A DNA stretch of 64,000 nt from Vreelandella aquamarina (GTDB lineage: Bacteria; Pseudomonadota; Gammaproteobacteria; Pseudomonadales; Halomonadaceae). A program made the position numbers and the translations under genes. The notes below the pieces were generated by a model, which ran no database searches, was not told where the DNA came from, and saw only the letters and a list, made by a program, of their open reading frames with translations. Numbering within the stretch: the stretch's first letter is position 1; the number at the start of each line of letters is the position of its first letter. The DNA is taken from positions 1 to 64,000 of the forward strand of contig NZ_JABYQT010000004.1 of NCBI RefSeq assembly GCF_020075495.1, written 5' to 3'. Below, piece after piece: positions 41,645 through 50,571 of the stretch.

Positions 41645-42748
41645 TTACCCGCTCTGCATCAACTGACCGAACCCTTGATCGTCATGTTTCACGTGAAACA
41701 TGCTCACTGCCGTCGCGGGTTGCCATGTGCGTTGTAGTGCAGTGGGTTCAACGCTGGTAATAAATGCCTGGCACTGCATCTCTTCAAGCAACTGACAAAA
41801 GCGCTGTTGATGCTGCGCGTCCAGTTCGGCCGGCAGGTCATCGATCAGATAGATGCAGTGCCGCTGTGCCGTTCTTTCCAGAAACCGCCCCTGGGCGAGC
41901 TTCAATGCGCTGACCACCAGCTTTTGCTGGCCTCTGGAAAGCACCTCAACCGCGGGCTGCTTGTTGAGCCTTATGCGCAGATCGGCTCGTTGTGGGCCCT
42001 GCTGGGTAAACCCCATTTGCTGATCCGTGAGTCGGCTGCCCTCCAGTACCTCTGAAAGGTCGCGCTGCCTGTCCCAGCCTCGCGCATAGCCAAGCTTCAA
42101 ACCGGGCAGCGGAAGCAGTACTTCCAGCGTCTCTTCGAATACGGGTAGAAATTCAGTGAACCATTCAAGGCGCAGCTTATCGACAATGCCTCCCCACAGC
42201 GCCAGCTCCTGCTCCCAGGCAGTCATTTCCTGAGGATCCATTCTACCACGCCTGAGAAGCGCATTCCGATGTTTCACTGCACGCCGAGTGCGCTTCCAGG
42301 CGTCAAGAAAGTCATGTTTCACGTGAAACACACCCCAATCGAAAAACTCGCGCCGACCGGCGGGCGAGCCTTCCAGAAGCCGAAATGCGTCGGGGTTGAT
42401 CAACTGAAGCGGCATGGCCTCCACAAGCTCGGCCAGGCGTACCTCCTTGTCGCCCCGTAAACGCAGCTCCAGCTCGCGCTGTGCCCTCAGACGTCGCACG
42501 CCGATGCTCACCTCCGGCTCGCCAGCGAGGCGACCGTAGAGCGTCATATGCGGCATATCGGCCTGGATGGCATTCTTGAGCTGGCGGGTACGAAACGAAC
42601 GCCCCATTCCCAGCACATGGATACCCTCGAGCAGGCTGGTCTTGCCGCTGCCGTTGGGCCCGCTGATAATGTTGATGCCGGGAGAGGGACGCATTTCGAG
42701 CGGCACCAGGTTCCGCAAGCCCTGGAAATTAAGCTGATTCAGGCTCAT
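41645..42748 (-). CDS. recF: DNA replication and repair protein RecF
   Basis: An SMC-like ATPase that promotes RecA loading at gaps; 367 residues. Walker A is GPNGSGKTSLLEG (near residue 33), the signature region is VLSRGQQKLVVSALKLAQG, and Walker B is YLIDDLPAELD. Two segments, GVFHVKHDF and MFHVKHDD, are each encoded by a perfect parS palindrome. It lies between dnaN (98-base gap containing a strong hairpin) and gyrB (39 bases). Confidence 0.96.
   Translation of the reverse strand: MSLNQLNFQGLRNLVPLEMRPSPGINIISGPNGSGKTSLLEGIHVLGMGRSFRTRQLKNAIQADMPHMTLYGRLAGEPEVSIGVRRLRAQRELELRLRGDKEVRLAELVEAMPLQLINPDAFRLLEGSPAGRREFFDWGVFHVKHDFLDAWKRTRRAVKHRNALLRRGRMDPQEMTAWEQELALWGGIVDKLRLEWFTEFLPVFEETLEVLLPLPGLKLGYARGWDRQRDLSEVLEGSRLTDQQMGFTQQGPQRADLRIRLNKQPAVEVLSRGQQKLVVSALKLAQGRFLERTAQRHCIYLIDDLPAELDAQHQQRFCQLLEEMQCQAFITSVEPTALQRTWQPATAVSMFHVKHDDQGFGQLMQSG
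41685..41700. other. parS: parS site 3 (perfect, inside recF)
   Basis: TGTTTCACGTGAAACA within the 3' end of recF, where it encodes FHVKH. The repeat extends one further base pair on each side (A/T). Confidence 0.92.
42315..42330. other. parS: parS site 4 (perfect, inside recF)
   Basis: TGTTTCACGTGAAACA in the middle of recF, again encoding FHVKH, in the conserved DWGVFHV region. It is 630 bp from site 3 and about 3.3 kb from oriC. Confidence 0.92.
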
Positions 42749-42789
42749 GACAACTCGCAGGTGATAATCGCAGCCACGCCATAAGACAA

Positions 42790-42819
42790 GGCGGCGCTTC
42801 TGCTGCCAGAAGCGCCGCC
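42790..42819 (-). terminator. Strong GC-rich hairpin between dnaN and recF
   Basis: A perfect 13-bp stem (GGCGGCGCTTCTG / CAGAAGCGCCGCC) with a 4-base loop, 27 bases after the dnaN stop. No T-run follows on the minus strand, only CTTGTCTTATG. It may attenuate transcription or protect dnaN mRNA so that recF and gyrB are expressed less. Confidence 0.5.
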
Positions 42820-42846
42820 CTTGCTCGACAGTGATTCGGCAATGCG

Positions 42847-43950
42847 TTACAGACGCATGGGCATGACGACGTACAGGGCATCGCCGCCGCCTGGCTCTTC
42901 GAGCAGCGCGCTGCTGTTAGGGTCGGCCAGGGTCATCTGCACCCGGTCCTCATTGAGCACCGACAGCACATCGACCAGATAGCCCACGTTGAAGCCCACT
43001 TCCATCGCCGAGCCATTGTATTCGACCGCCACGTTCTCTTCGGCCTCTTCCTGCTCGGGGTTGTTCGCCATTACCTTGAGGTTGCCCTCTTCAAGATAAA
43101 GGCGCACGCCGCGGTACTTCTCGTTGGAGAGGATCGCCGTACGCGAGAGCACCTGCCGCAGCTCGGCGCGCTCGGCAATCAGCACCTTGTCGCCGTTGCG
43201 TGGCACCACGCGCTCGTAATCGGGGAACTTGCCGTCGATCAGCTTGGAGGTAAAGGTAAAGTCACCGGTGTGAGCGCGCACGTGGGTCGAACCCAGCGTC
43301 AGGCTCACCGGCTCGTCGCTGTCATCCAGCAGGCGTGACAGCTCCATGATGCCCTTGCGCGGCACGATAAGCTTCTGTGACTGACTGACGGCCACTTCCA
43401 CCGGTCGCGAACACATGGCCAGACGGTGGCCGTCGGTTGCCACCGTACGCAGCAGATTGCTCTGAATTTCCAGCAGCATGCCGTTCAGATAGTAACGGAC
43501 GTCCTGTTGCGCCATGGCAAACGACGTGGCCTCGATCAAATGCTTCAGGGTTCCACGGGGAACGCTGAGCTCATGGCTGCCATCGCCATCTTCGATATTG
43601 GGAAACTCTGCAACCGGCAGCGTAGAGAGCGTGAACCGCGAGCGGCCGCTGCGCAGGACGGCGCGTCCCTCTTCGACTGCCAGGTGAATTTCCGATTGAT
43701 CGGGCAGCGATTTACAGATATCCATCAGCTTGCGGGCAGGCACGGTAGCGCCACCGGCCTGATCGACCTGGCTTGCCACGGTACGGCCGATAAGCTCGAC
43801 TTCGAGATCGGTGCCGGTCAGCGACACCTGGTCGTCCTCTACCTGTATGAGTACGTTGGAAAGTACAGGCAGCGTCTGGCGCCGCTCGACCACACCCGCC
43901 ACCAGAGTCAGCGGACGTAGCAACGCTTCTCGGGAAATTGAAAATTTCAT
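42847..43950 (-). CDS. dnaN: DNA polymerase III subunit beta (sliding clamp)
   Basis: A 367-residue clamp protein: three repeats of the processivity fold, beginning MKFSISREALLRPL and ending ALYVVMPMRL. SLTGTDLEVELIGR and DGKFPDYERVVP are typical. ATG 43950 was chosen over the in-frame GTG two codons upstream because GGAG lies 5 bases before it. It is 57 bases after dnaA. Confidence 0.98.
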   Translation of the reverse strand: MKFSISREALLRPLTLVAGVVERRQTLPVLSNVLIQVEDDQVSLTGTDLEVELIGRTVASQVDQAGGATVPARKLMDICKSLPDQSEIHLAVEEGRAVLRSGRSRFTLSTLPVAEFPNIEDGDGSHELSVPRGTLKHLIEATSFAMAQQDVRYYLNGMLLEIQSNLLRTVATDGHRLAMCSRPVEVAVSQSQKLIVPRKGIMELSRLLDDSDEPVSLTLGSTHVRAHTGDFTFTSKLIDGKFPDYERVVPRNGDKVLIAERAELRQVLSRTAILSNEKYRGVRLYLEEGNLKVMANNPEQEEAEENVAVEYNGSAMEVGFNVGYLVDVLSVLNEDRVQMTLADPNSSALLEEPGGGDALYVVMPMRL

Positions 43951-44007
43951 CAACACTCCGGTATATATCCTGAAAACCTGCAGTCGGCAGGCCTATCCCT
44001 TGGATGG

Positions 44008-45471
44008 TTAGCTGGTTAATAGGCGCAGCAGATTCTTGTAATCCTCGCGAATGTCCGCGCTCTCCTCTTGCAGCGCCTTCACCTTGCGGCAGGCGTGAAG
44101 CACCGTTGTATGGTCTCGGCCGCCAAAGGCGTCGCCGATTTCGGGCAGGCTGTGGTTGGTCAGCTCCTTGGCCAGCGCCATGGCCACCTGACGGGGCCTT
44201 GCCACCGAGCGCGAACGGCGCTTGGAGAGCAGATCCGCCACCTTGATCTTGTAGTACTCGGCGACCGTGCGCTGGATGTTGTCCACACCCACCTGCTTGT
44301 CCTGAAGCGCAAGCAGGTCCTTCAACGATTCGCGAATGAAGTCCTGGTTGATCGGCTTGCCCATGAAGTGGGAGTCGGCGATGACCTTCTTGAGCGCGCC
44401 TTCCAGTTCACGAACATTGGAACGTATCTTCTGGGCGATAAAGAACGCCGCATCATGAGGCAGCTCGACCTTAGCTTGGTCGGCTTTTTTCATCAAGATG
44501 GCCACGCGGGTTTCAAGCTCGGGCGGCTCGATGGCCACCGTCAGCCCCCAACCGAAGCGCGACTTGAGACGCTCCTCTACGCCACTGATCTCCTTGGGGT
44601 AGCGGTCGGAGGTAAGGATCATCTGCTGACCACCTTCCAGAAGCGCGTTGAAGGTATGGAAAAACTCCTCCTGCGAGCGCTCCTTGCCAGCAAAGAACTG
44701 GATGTCATCGATCAATAACGCGTCGACACTGCGATAGAAGCGCTTGAAATCGTTGATCGCGTTCAGCTGAAGCGCCTTGACCATGTCGGCCACGAAGCGC
44801 TCGGAGTGCAGATACACCACGCGGGCGTTATCCCGGCGGCTCGCCAGTGCGTTGCCGACCGCATGCATCAGGTGGGTCTTGCCCAGGCCGACCCCGCCGT
44901 ACAGGAACAGCGGGTTATAGGCTCCGCCCGGGTTTTCCGACACCTGGCGCGAGGCAGCGCGAGCCAGCTGGTTGGACTTGCCCTCCACGAAGGTATCAAA
45001 GGTGAAATTGGTATTGAGCCCACTGCCGTGCTTGAGGCTGCCCTCTACCTGAACCTGGCGCTCGTTGTTGCGCCGCCGTGGCGCTTCTTCACGCTCGCGC
45101 AGCTGGTCGATCTCACGCTCATCGGCAATATCGCCGCGCGCCGGCGTGTGTACGGCGGGCGCCTCGGGCGATGCCGATACCGGGTTACCCAGATCGCGTG
45201 GCGCCGGCGCCGGGGTAGCCGGCCGACGGCTGCCCACGGTCAAGCTCACCTTGGGAGGCTTGGAGGGCGCAAGCTCGCGGATCAGTTCGCTGATTCGCTT
45301 GGCGTACTTGTCACTCACCCAGTCGCGCACAAAGCGATTAGGCGCCAGTAGGCGCAGCTCGTTGGACTCTCCTTCTTCTGCCTGCAGCGGACGTATCCAG
45401 GTATTGAATTGCTGGGAATTCAATTCGTCCTGCAGGTAGTCCAGACACTGTTGCCAAAGCGCGAGTGACAC
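44008..45471 (-). CDS. dnaA: Chromosomal replication initiator DnaA
   Basis: A 487-residue initiator. Domain I starts [28 protein letters not shown] (in parts). Domain II is a long variable linker (residues ~85-140). Domain III is the AAA+ ATPase with Walker [11 protein letters not shown] and Walker [13 protein letters not shown]. Domain IV contains the DnaA-box recognition signature [15 protein letters not shown]. The start is GTG 45471; the nearby ATG is out of frame. First gene of the dnaA-dnaN-recF-gyrB operon, adjacent to oriC. Confidence 0.98.
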   Translation of the reverse strand: MSLALWQQCLDYLQDELNSQQFNTWIRPLQAEEGESNELRLLAPNRFVRDWVSDKYAKRISELIRELAPSKPPKVSLTVGSRRPATPAPAPRDLGNPVSASPEAPAVHTPARGDIADEREIDQLREREEAPRRRNNERQVQVEGSLKHGSGLNTNFTFDTFVEGKSNQLARAASRQVSENPGGAYNPLFLYGGVGLGKTHLMHAVGNALASRRDNARVVYLHSERFVADMVKALQLNAINDFKRFYRSVDALLIDDIQFFAGKERSQEEFFHTFNALLEGGQQMILTSDRYPKEISGVEERLKSRFGWGLTVAIEPPELETRVAILMKKADQAKVELPHDAAFFIAQKIRSNVRELEGALKKVIADSHFMGKPINQDFIRESLKDLLALQDKQVGVDNIQRTVAEYYKIKVADLLSKRRSRSVARPRQVAMALAKELTNHSLPEIGDAFGGRDHTTVLHACRKVKALQEESADIREDYKNLLRLLTS

Positions 45472-45880
45472 TCATCTCACCATCGGTTGAAAACGGCCGA
45501 CCATTGTAGCGCCCTACGCCCCGGTTATCCACACGGGTTTGGCGACGATTTCTGCCTGTGGACAACTTATCGTGAGCACATGGGAAAACCGGGTAACGAG
45601 ATGGGGACAGCACCTGTATTCGCGTATCCAGACATCCCTGCACACATCAAATTCACAGTTTACCTACCGGTTATCCGGCACTTATGCACACTGTTTTTAT
45701 ATTTTTAATAATTTGATAAATAAAATGAATAATCACTTATCCACAAATAGTATCCCCACTATTAATAACAACATCATTTAAAAACCTTAACTAGTAATAG
45801 TAGTGGTCAGTGGAAGAAACGGTGGTGGGTAATCCGGGTTTGGCCCATTGCCTTTTTGCTGGTTTTTATGCAAGGAAAAA
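45472..45880. other. oriC: Chromosomal origin of replication (oriC) region
   Basis: The dnaA-rpmH intergenic region, the origin site in pseudomonads. DnaA boxes: TTATCCACA at 45525-45533 and 45737-45745 (both perfect, plus strand), TTATGCACA at 45684-45692 (fits TTATNCACA), and TGTGGACAA at 45557-45565 (minus strand, one mismatch). A strongly AT-rich tract from about 45691 to 45800, rich in TTTTTA and TAATAA runs, is the likely unwinding element. No gene lies between 45472 and 46004. Confidence 0.85.
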
Positions 45881-45909
45881 TTGCACCCGAGGCGGGAAGT
45901 CTCTACAAT
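45881..45909 (+). promoter_or_regulatory. Promoter of rpmH-rnpA
   Basis: A -35 TTGCAC (45881-45886), 17-bp spacer and -10 TACAAT (45904-45909) at the right edge of the origin region. Predicted initiation near 45916 gives a ~90-base leader to rpmH. Confidence 0.75.
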
Positions 45910-46004
45910 TTCCGGTCTTGAATTGAAACTCCCCGGCTAGTTTCCTCACTGGACCGGGTCTTTTGGATTCACATCCGTCCTAAACCACGTGGGAATTACG
46001 AGTT

Positions 46005-46139
46005 ATGAAACGCACTTTTCAACCCAGCGTTCTCAAACGCAAGCGCACGCATGGCTTCCGTGCTCGCATGGCAACCAAGAACGGCCGCGCCGTTATCTCG
46101 CGCCGTCGTGCGAAAGGCCGCAAGCGTCTGAGCGCCTGA
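46005..46139 (+). CDS. rpmH: 50S ribosomal protein L34
   Basis: A 44-residue, highly basic ribosomal protein. The opening [18 protein letters not shown] and the tail [12 protein letters not shown] are essentially invariant in bacteria. It is the first gene rightward from oriC and is followed by rnpA. Confidence 0.98.
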   Translation: MKRTFQPSVLKRKRTHGFRARMATKNGRAVISRRRAKGRKRLSA

Positions 46140-46152
46140 TCTCGGATTGCGT

Positions 46153-46554
46153 GTGCCGCATCAAGGCTTTCCCCGGTGTTTACGCCTTTTGAACGCCGGG
46201 GATTTCAGTCACGTGTTTGAGCAAGCCGACCTCAAAGTGCATGGCAAAGGGTTGATGGCGCTGGCGCGCATGAGTACCCGGGGTTATCCCCGCTTTGGAC
46301 TGGTGGTAGGCAAGAAAAATGTAAAGCGCGCTGTAGATCGAAACCGCTTCAAGCGTCTTGTTCGTGAGTCCGCCAGACTTCGTCAGCATCACCTTCCCTC
46401 CATGGATATCGTGATATTGGCCAAGCGCGGTGCGCAGGACATCGATAACGAAACGCTTAGCCGCCAGCTACACGGCATGTGGAAACGCCTTCAGCGTGAC
46501 GCCCAAACGGTACCAGCATCACCGCCGCTTGATGGCGTGACACGTGACGCTTGA
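46153..46554 (+). CDS. rnpA: Ribonuclease P protein component
   Basis: The protein cofactor of RNase P, about 133 residues. The conserved RNR motif region is visible in GKKNVKRAVDRNRFKRLVRES, preceded by PRFGLVVG. No ATG start exists. GTG 46153 gives a family-like PHQGFPRCLRLLNAGDF N-terminus with CGGA 6 bases upstream; TTG 46147 is an alternative. It starts 13 bases after rpmH, the usual pairing. Confidence 0.93.
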   Translation: MPHQGFPRCLRLLNAGDFSHVFEQADLKVHGKGLMALARMSTRGYPRFGLVVGKKNVKRAVDRNRFKRLVRESARLRQHHLPSMDIVILAKRGAQDIDNETLSRQLHGMWKRLQRDAQTVPASPPLDGVTRDA

Positions 46555-46668
46555 CGCCACACCTCGCCGCTCGACCTCGGCCTGCCGCCCGGCAGGCTTT
46601 CGTGTGTCATGGGTCGAGTAAATGACACTGCGCCATAGCATGTTCATCACCCAGCGGGCAGACCCCTC

Positions 46669-48357
46669 ATGGACGTAAAACGACTTCTCCTACTGATTCC
46701 ACTGGCAGTACTTGCCTATCTGCTGGTCATCCAGTGGAATCAGGATTATGGGCCGACAGATTACGACTCGACGCCTGAAATAACCCAAAGCAGCAGCAAT
46801 GCCCCTTTGGGCAATGCACAAAACGATGATGACCTGGCGGTTCCTTCAACGTCTGCACCAAGCGGTGCGGTAGGTGATGGCCTGGCTGACGATACGCAAA
46901 GCGGAACCTCGAGCCGCGACTTCATCGCCGTCACTACCGACGTTCTCGACGTGCGCATCGATCCGCAAGGTGGCGATATCGTCTACGCTGCCCTGCCCCA
47001 GCACAAGATGACGCTGGATACCGAACGCAACTACGTACTGCTTTCGGACAATGCCACGCGCAGCTACGTCGCACGTTCCGGCCTGCAGCTGGACGGTCAG
47101 GCAAGCCGTATCGCCTTCACGCCGGAAAGCAATGCCTACCGCCTGGCCGATGATCAGGATCAACTGAATGTCGACCTGCGCGCTGAGGTCAACGGTGTCG
47201 AGGTAATCAAGCGACTGACTTTCGAGCGTGACAGCTACGCGGTGGGCGTGAATTACTATGTCGCCAACAACACCGATGCGCCGGTCAGCGCACGTTTTAT
47301 CGGCCAGCTGGCACGCGACAATAGCCCCGATCCGTCCAGCGGCGTTGCCCTGGGCATGAAGTCCTATATCGGGGCGGCCTACTCCACGCCGGAGGCGCGT
47401 TACGAAAAGATCGATTTTGAAGACATTCAAAATCGTAACTTCGAAAACCGCGAAGCGCAGGGCGGCTGGATCGCGATCATCCAGCACTACTTCGTCTCTG
47501 CCTGGGCACCGGCCCAGGATCAGCAGAACCTCTACTACGTCACTACCGATTCAAGCGATCGTAACGTCGTAGCCTTTGCCGGCCCGACCAGCACCATTGC
47601 CGCCGAAGGCGAAGCCACGCTGGGCGCCACGCTCTACATGGGTCCCAAGGTTCAGGACTACCTGGAACAGGTAGCCCCCAACCTGCGCCTGACCGTGGAT
47701 TACGGCTGGCTGTGGTTCATCGCCAACCCGCTGTTCTGGCTGCTGGACAAGATCCACGACATCGTGGGCAACTGGGGCTGGTCGATCGTGCTTTTGACCG
47801 TGCTGGTCAAGGCCGCTCTCTTCCCGCTCTCTGCCAAGGCCTACAAGTCGATGGCACGGATGCGCAAGCTCGGTCCGGAAATGCAGCGTCTCAAGGAGAT
47901 GTATGGCGATGATCGCCAGAAGATGTCTCAGGAGATGATGAAGTTCTACCAGAAGGAGAAGATCAATCCGCTCGGCGGCTGTCTGCCGATCGTCATCCAG
48001 ATGCCGGTGTTCATCGCGCTGTACTGGATGCTTCTGGAGTCCGTGGAGCTTCGCCACGCGCCGTTCATCTTCTGGATCCAGGATCTGTCGATCAAGGACC
48101 CGTACTTCATCCTGCCGATTCTGATGGGTGTGTCGATGTTCGTGCAGCAGATGCTCAACCCGACACCGCCGGACCCGATGCAGGCGAAGATCATGAAGAT
48201 GCTGCCGATCATCTTCACCTTCTTCTTCCTGTGGTTCCCGGCGGGTCTGGTCATCTACTGGGTGGTCAACAACATCATCTCGGTAGCGCAGCAGTACTTC
48301 ATTACCAAGCGCATCGAGAACGACCCAAGCGTCGGCAAGGGATTACGAACCAAGTAA
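46669..48357 (+). CDS. yidC: Membrane protein insertase YidC
   Basis: A 562-residue inner-membrane insertase/chaperone. It has an N-terminal transmembrane helix (residues ~5-22), a large periplasmic beta domain (to ~residue 340) and the conserved five-helix core with WGWSIVLLTVLVKAALFPL, the cytoplasmic helical hairpin (YGDDRQKMSQEMM) and GGCLPIVIQMPVFIALYWML. The small gene yidD that normally lies between rnpA and yidC is missing: the gap is only 114 bases and holds a short GC hairpin (46580-46597). Confidence 0.97.
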   Translation: MDVKRLLLLIPLAVLAYLLVIQWNQDYGPTDYDSTPEITQSSSNAPLGNAQNDDDLAVPSTSAPSGAVGDGLADDTQSGTSSRDFIAVTTDVLDVRIDPQGGDIVYAALPQHKMTLDTERNYVLLSDNATRSYVARSGLQLDGQASRIAFTPESNAYRLADDQDQLNVDLRAEVNGVEVIKRLTFERDSYAVGVNYYVANNTDAPVSARFIGQLARDNSPDPSSGVALGMKSYIGAAYSTPEARYEKIDFEDIQNRNFENREAQGGWIAIIQHYFVSAWAPAQDQQNLYYVTTDSSDRNVVAFAGPTSTIAAEGEATLGATLYMGPKVQDYLEQVAPNLRLTVDYGWLWFIANPLFWLLDKIHDIVGNWGWSIVLLTVLVKAALFPLSAKAYKSMARMRKLGPEMQRLKEMYGDDRQKMSQEMMKFYQKEKINPLGGCLPIVIQMPVFIALYWMLLESVELRHAPFIFWIQDLSIKDPYFILPILMGVSMFVQQMLNPTPPDPMQAKIMKMLPIIFTFFFLWFPAGLVIYWVVNNIISVAQQYFITKRIENDPSVGKGLRTK

Positions 48358-48373
48358 TCTTCCGCTTGCGCTA

Positions 48374-48407
48374 CCAGACCCCCGCCTTCGTGCGGGGGTC
48401 TGGCGTT
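48374..48407 (+). terminator. Terminator after yidC
   Basis: A 12-bp stem CCAGACCCCCGC / GCGGGGGTCTGG with a 6-base loop, followed by CGTTTTA. The T-run is short, but the stem is very stable. It separates yidC from mnmE. Confidence 0.7.
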
Positions 48408-48455
48408 TTATAGGCGACAAATTCACAATGTATCGATCCATCAAAGAGGCGCGCC

Positions 48456-49826
48456 ATGGCTGAACGACTTTATACCCAGGATACGATCACGGCACTGGCG
48501 ACCCCGCCCGGGCGTGGCGGTGTGGGCATCATTCGTGTCTCGGGGCCCGCCTGCCGCGCGATTGCCGACGCGGTACTCGGCCACTGCCCGGCGCCGCGCT
48601 ACGCCCACTACGGGCCGTTTCACGGCGAGAGCGGCACGATCGACGAAGGGATCGCGCTGCTCTTCGAAGGCCCGAACTCCTTTACCGGCGAGGACGTGCT
48701 GGAGCTTCAGGGCCACGGCGGCCCGATCATCATGGACATGCTGCTCGAGCGCTGCGTTGCGCTCGGCGCGCGCCTGGCCCGTCCCGGCGAGTTCTCCGAG
48801 CGGGCGTTTCTCAACGACAAGCTCGACCTCGCCCAGGCCGAAGCGATTGCCGATCTGATCGACGCTACCTCCCGCTCGGCGGCGGAAAACGCCGTGCGCT
48901 CGCTGCAGGGCGAGTTTTCGAACCGTGTCTCGGCGCTGGTCACCCGACTCATCGAGCTGCGTGTGTACGTGGAAGCCGCCATCGACTTCCCGGAAGAGGA
49001 GATCGACTTTCTCGCCGACGGCCACGTGGCCACCCACCTCACCGGCGTTCAGCAGGCGCTTGGTGAAGTACGCCGGGCGGCAGGCCAGGGGGCGCTGCTG
49101 CGCGAAGGCATGAGCGTGGTGATCGCCGGGCGCCCCAACGCGGGCAAGTCGAGTCTTCTGAACGCGCTGACCGAGCAGGACACCGCCATCGTCACCGACA
49201 TCGCCGGCACCACCCGGGACGTGCTGCGCGAGTACATCCATATCGACGGCATGCCGCTGCACATCATCGACACCGCGGGTTTGCGCGATACGCCGGATGC
49301 GGTGGAGAAGATCGGCGTGGCCCGCGCCTGGGAGGAGATCGAGCGTGCCGACCGGGTACTGCTGATGGTCGACGCCGCGACCACCGATGCCACGGACCCG
49401 ATGGCAATCTGGCCGGAGTTCGTCGAGCGCCTGCCGGATCGAACGCGGCTGACGCTGGTGCGCAACAAGATCGATGAAAGCGAGGAAGCGGCGGGCATCG
49501 ACTTATCCACACCCACCCCGACGCTGCGCCTGTCGGCGAAAACCGGGGCGGGTGTGGATAACCTGAAAGCGCATTTGAAGGACGTGATGGGCTTTGCCGC
49601 CACCACCGAAGGCCGCTTCTCCGCCCGCCGCCGCCACCTGGACGCGCTCGACCGGGCCATGGAAGCCCTGGACAACGGCCGCGCCCAGCTGGAAGGCTTT
49701 GGCGCTGGCGAACTACTCGCCGAAGACCTGCGTGACGCGCAAGCCTCGCTTGGCGAAATCACCGGCGAGTTCAGCGCCGACGACCTGCTCGGCGAGATCT
49801 TCGGCAGCTTCTGTATCGGCAAATAG
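48456..49826 (+). CDS. mnmE: tRNA uridine-5-carboxymethylaminomethyl modification GTPase MnmE
   Basis: A 456-residue tRNA-modification GTPase that works with MnmG at wobble uridines. The N-terminal tetrahydrofolate-binding domain starts [22 protein letters not shown] (in parts). The central G domain has [30 protein letters not shown] and NKID. The C-terminus ends in the FCIGK tail with catalytic Cys. Its partner gene mnmG normally follows; here it does not. Two perfect DnaA boxes lie within the coding sequence. Confidence 0.97.
   Translation: MAERLYTQDTITALATPPGRGGVGIIRVSGPACRAIADAVLGHCPAPRYAHYGPFHGESGTIDEGIALLFEGPNSFTGEDVLELQGHGGPIIMDMLLERCVALGARLARPGEFSERAFLNDKLDLAQAEAIADLIDATSRSAAENAVRSLQGEFSNRVSALVTRLIELRVYVEAAIDFPEEEIDFLADGHVATHLTGVQQALGEVRRAAGQGALLREGMSVVIAGRPNAGKSSLLNALTEQDTAIVTDIAGTTRDVLREYIHIDGMPLHIIDTAGLRDTPDAVEKIGVARAWEEIERADRVLLMVDAATTDATDPMAIWPEFVERLPDRTRLTLVRNKIDESEEAAGIDLSTPTPTLRLSAKTGAGVDNLKAHLKDVMGFAATTEGRFSARRRHLDALDRAMEALDNGRAQLEGFGAGELLAEDLRDAQASLGEITGEFSADDLLGEIFGSFCIGK
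49503..49561. other. Inverted pair of perfect DnaA boxes inside mnmE
   Basis: TTATCCACA at 49503-49511 (plus strand) and TGTGGATAA at 49553-49561 (minus-strand box), 41 bp apart and facing each other, about 3.8 kb from oriC. They could bind or titrate DnaA. A coincidence of codon choice is possible. Confidence 0.5.
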
Positions 49827-49843
49827 CCGAATCGATCCGAGTC

Positions 49844-50536
49844 TTACCAGGCCAGCGGCGCCCCGGTGTAGTCGAGAAAGCGCTGCCCGGGGTTATTAAA
49901 GTGAGCGCTCACTACATCGACGATGCCCGAGGCGCTCTGCTCGACGGTGACCGGCGCATCGTCGCCGCCCATGTCGGTTTTCACCCAGCCCGGATGAAGA
50001 TTGAGTACGCCGACGCCGGCAGCGCGTGCCTCGTGGCAGGCCAACCCTCGAGAGAGACTATTGAGCGCCGCCTTGCTGGCCCGGTAAAGTTCGCGGTCGC
50101 CCTCCTCGTTGAGCGTTACGCTTCCCATGCGCGAGCTGATAAAGACAACGCTTCCCCCGCGACGCACGGCGGACAGCAGCCGGCGCGCCAGGGCGATGGG
50201 GGCGGCGGCGTTGGTCCAGAAAAGCGCGCCCAGCTCCGCCGGCGTGGCCTGCTCGGCGCGCTGGTGCGAAGGCCCCATGATGCCCGCCACGATCACGAGC
50301 GCATCGATGGGCGCGTGATCGGCAAGCTGCTCGACGCCGCTCAGGTCGGCAAGCTCCACCGACCGGATCGCAAGGCGATCCCCATGACGTTCGCCGAGCG
50401 CCTTGAGCGCCTCGTTATCCGCGCCCTCCCGGGCGGTGGCCGTGACCTGCCACCCCCGGGTCAGAAACTCGCCCGCAAGCCCCAGGCCGATGCCGCGTGA
50501 AGCGCCGATCACCACGGCGCGTCCTGTATCACTCAT
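49844..50536 (-). CDS. Short-chain dehydrogenase/reductase
   Basis: A 230-residue classical SDR oxidoreductase. The cofactor motif is VIGASRGIGLGLAGEF (TGxxxGxG type), the NAG-like turn is VAGIMG, the catalytic Ser is in VVFISSRMG and the YxxxK pair is in YRASKAALNSL. The basic residue after the first strand suggests NADPH. The substrate is unknown. It is the first gene after mnmE, on the opposite strand, in the place where mnmG would be expected. Confidence 0.85.
   Translation of the reverse strand: MSDTGRAVVIGASRGIGLGLAGEFLTRGWQVTATAREGADNEALKALGERHGDRLAIRSVELADLSGVEQLADHAPIDALVIVAGIMGPSHQRAEQATPAELGALFWTNAAAPIALARRLLSAVRRGGSVVFISSRMGSVTLNEEGDRELYRASKAALNSLSRGLACHEARAAGVGVLNLHPGWVKTDMGGDDAPVTVEQSASGIVDVVSAHFNNPGQRFLDYTGAPLAW
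49901..49912. other. SlmA-like palindromic motif GTGAGCGCTCAC
   Basis: A perfect 12-bp palindrome within the 3' end of the SDR gene. It is also the core of an idealised LacI-family operator, but it lies within coding sequence and near no start site. Confidence 0.45.
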
Positions 50537-50571
50537 CGTTGGCTCCTCGCCGTCAGTTGAATTTGCCGTTT

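Noticed and set aside
49901..49912. LacI-family or CcpA-cre-like operator reading of GTGAGCGCTCAC and related palindromes
   Set aside because: None of the five exact copies precedes a promoter or sugar-use gene; all lie in or across the ends of coding sequence, so a chromosome-organisation role fits better.
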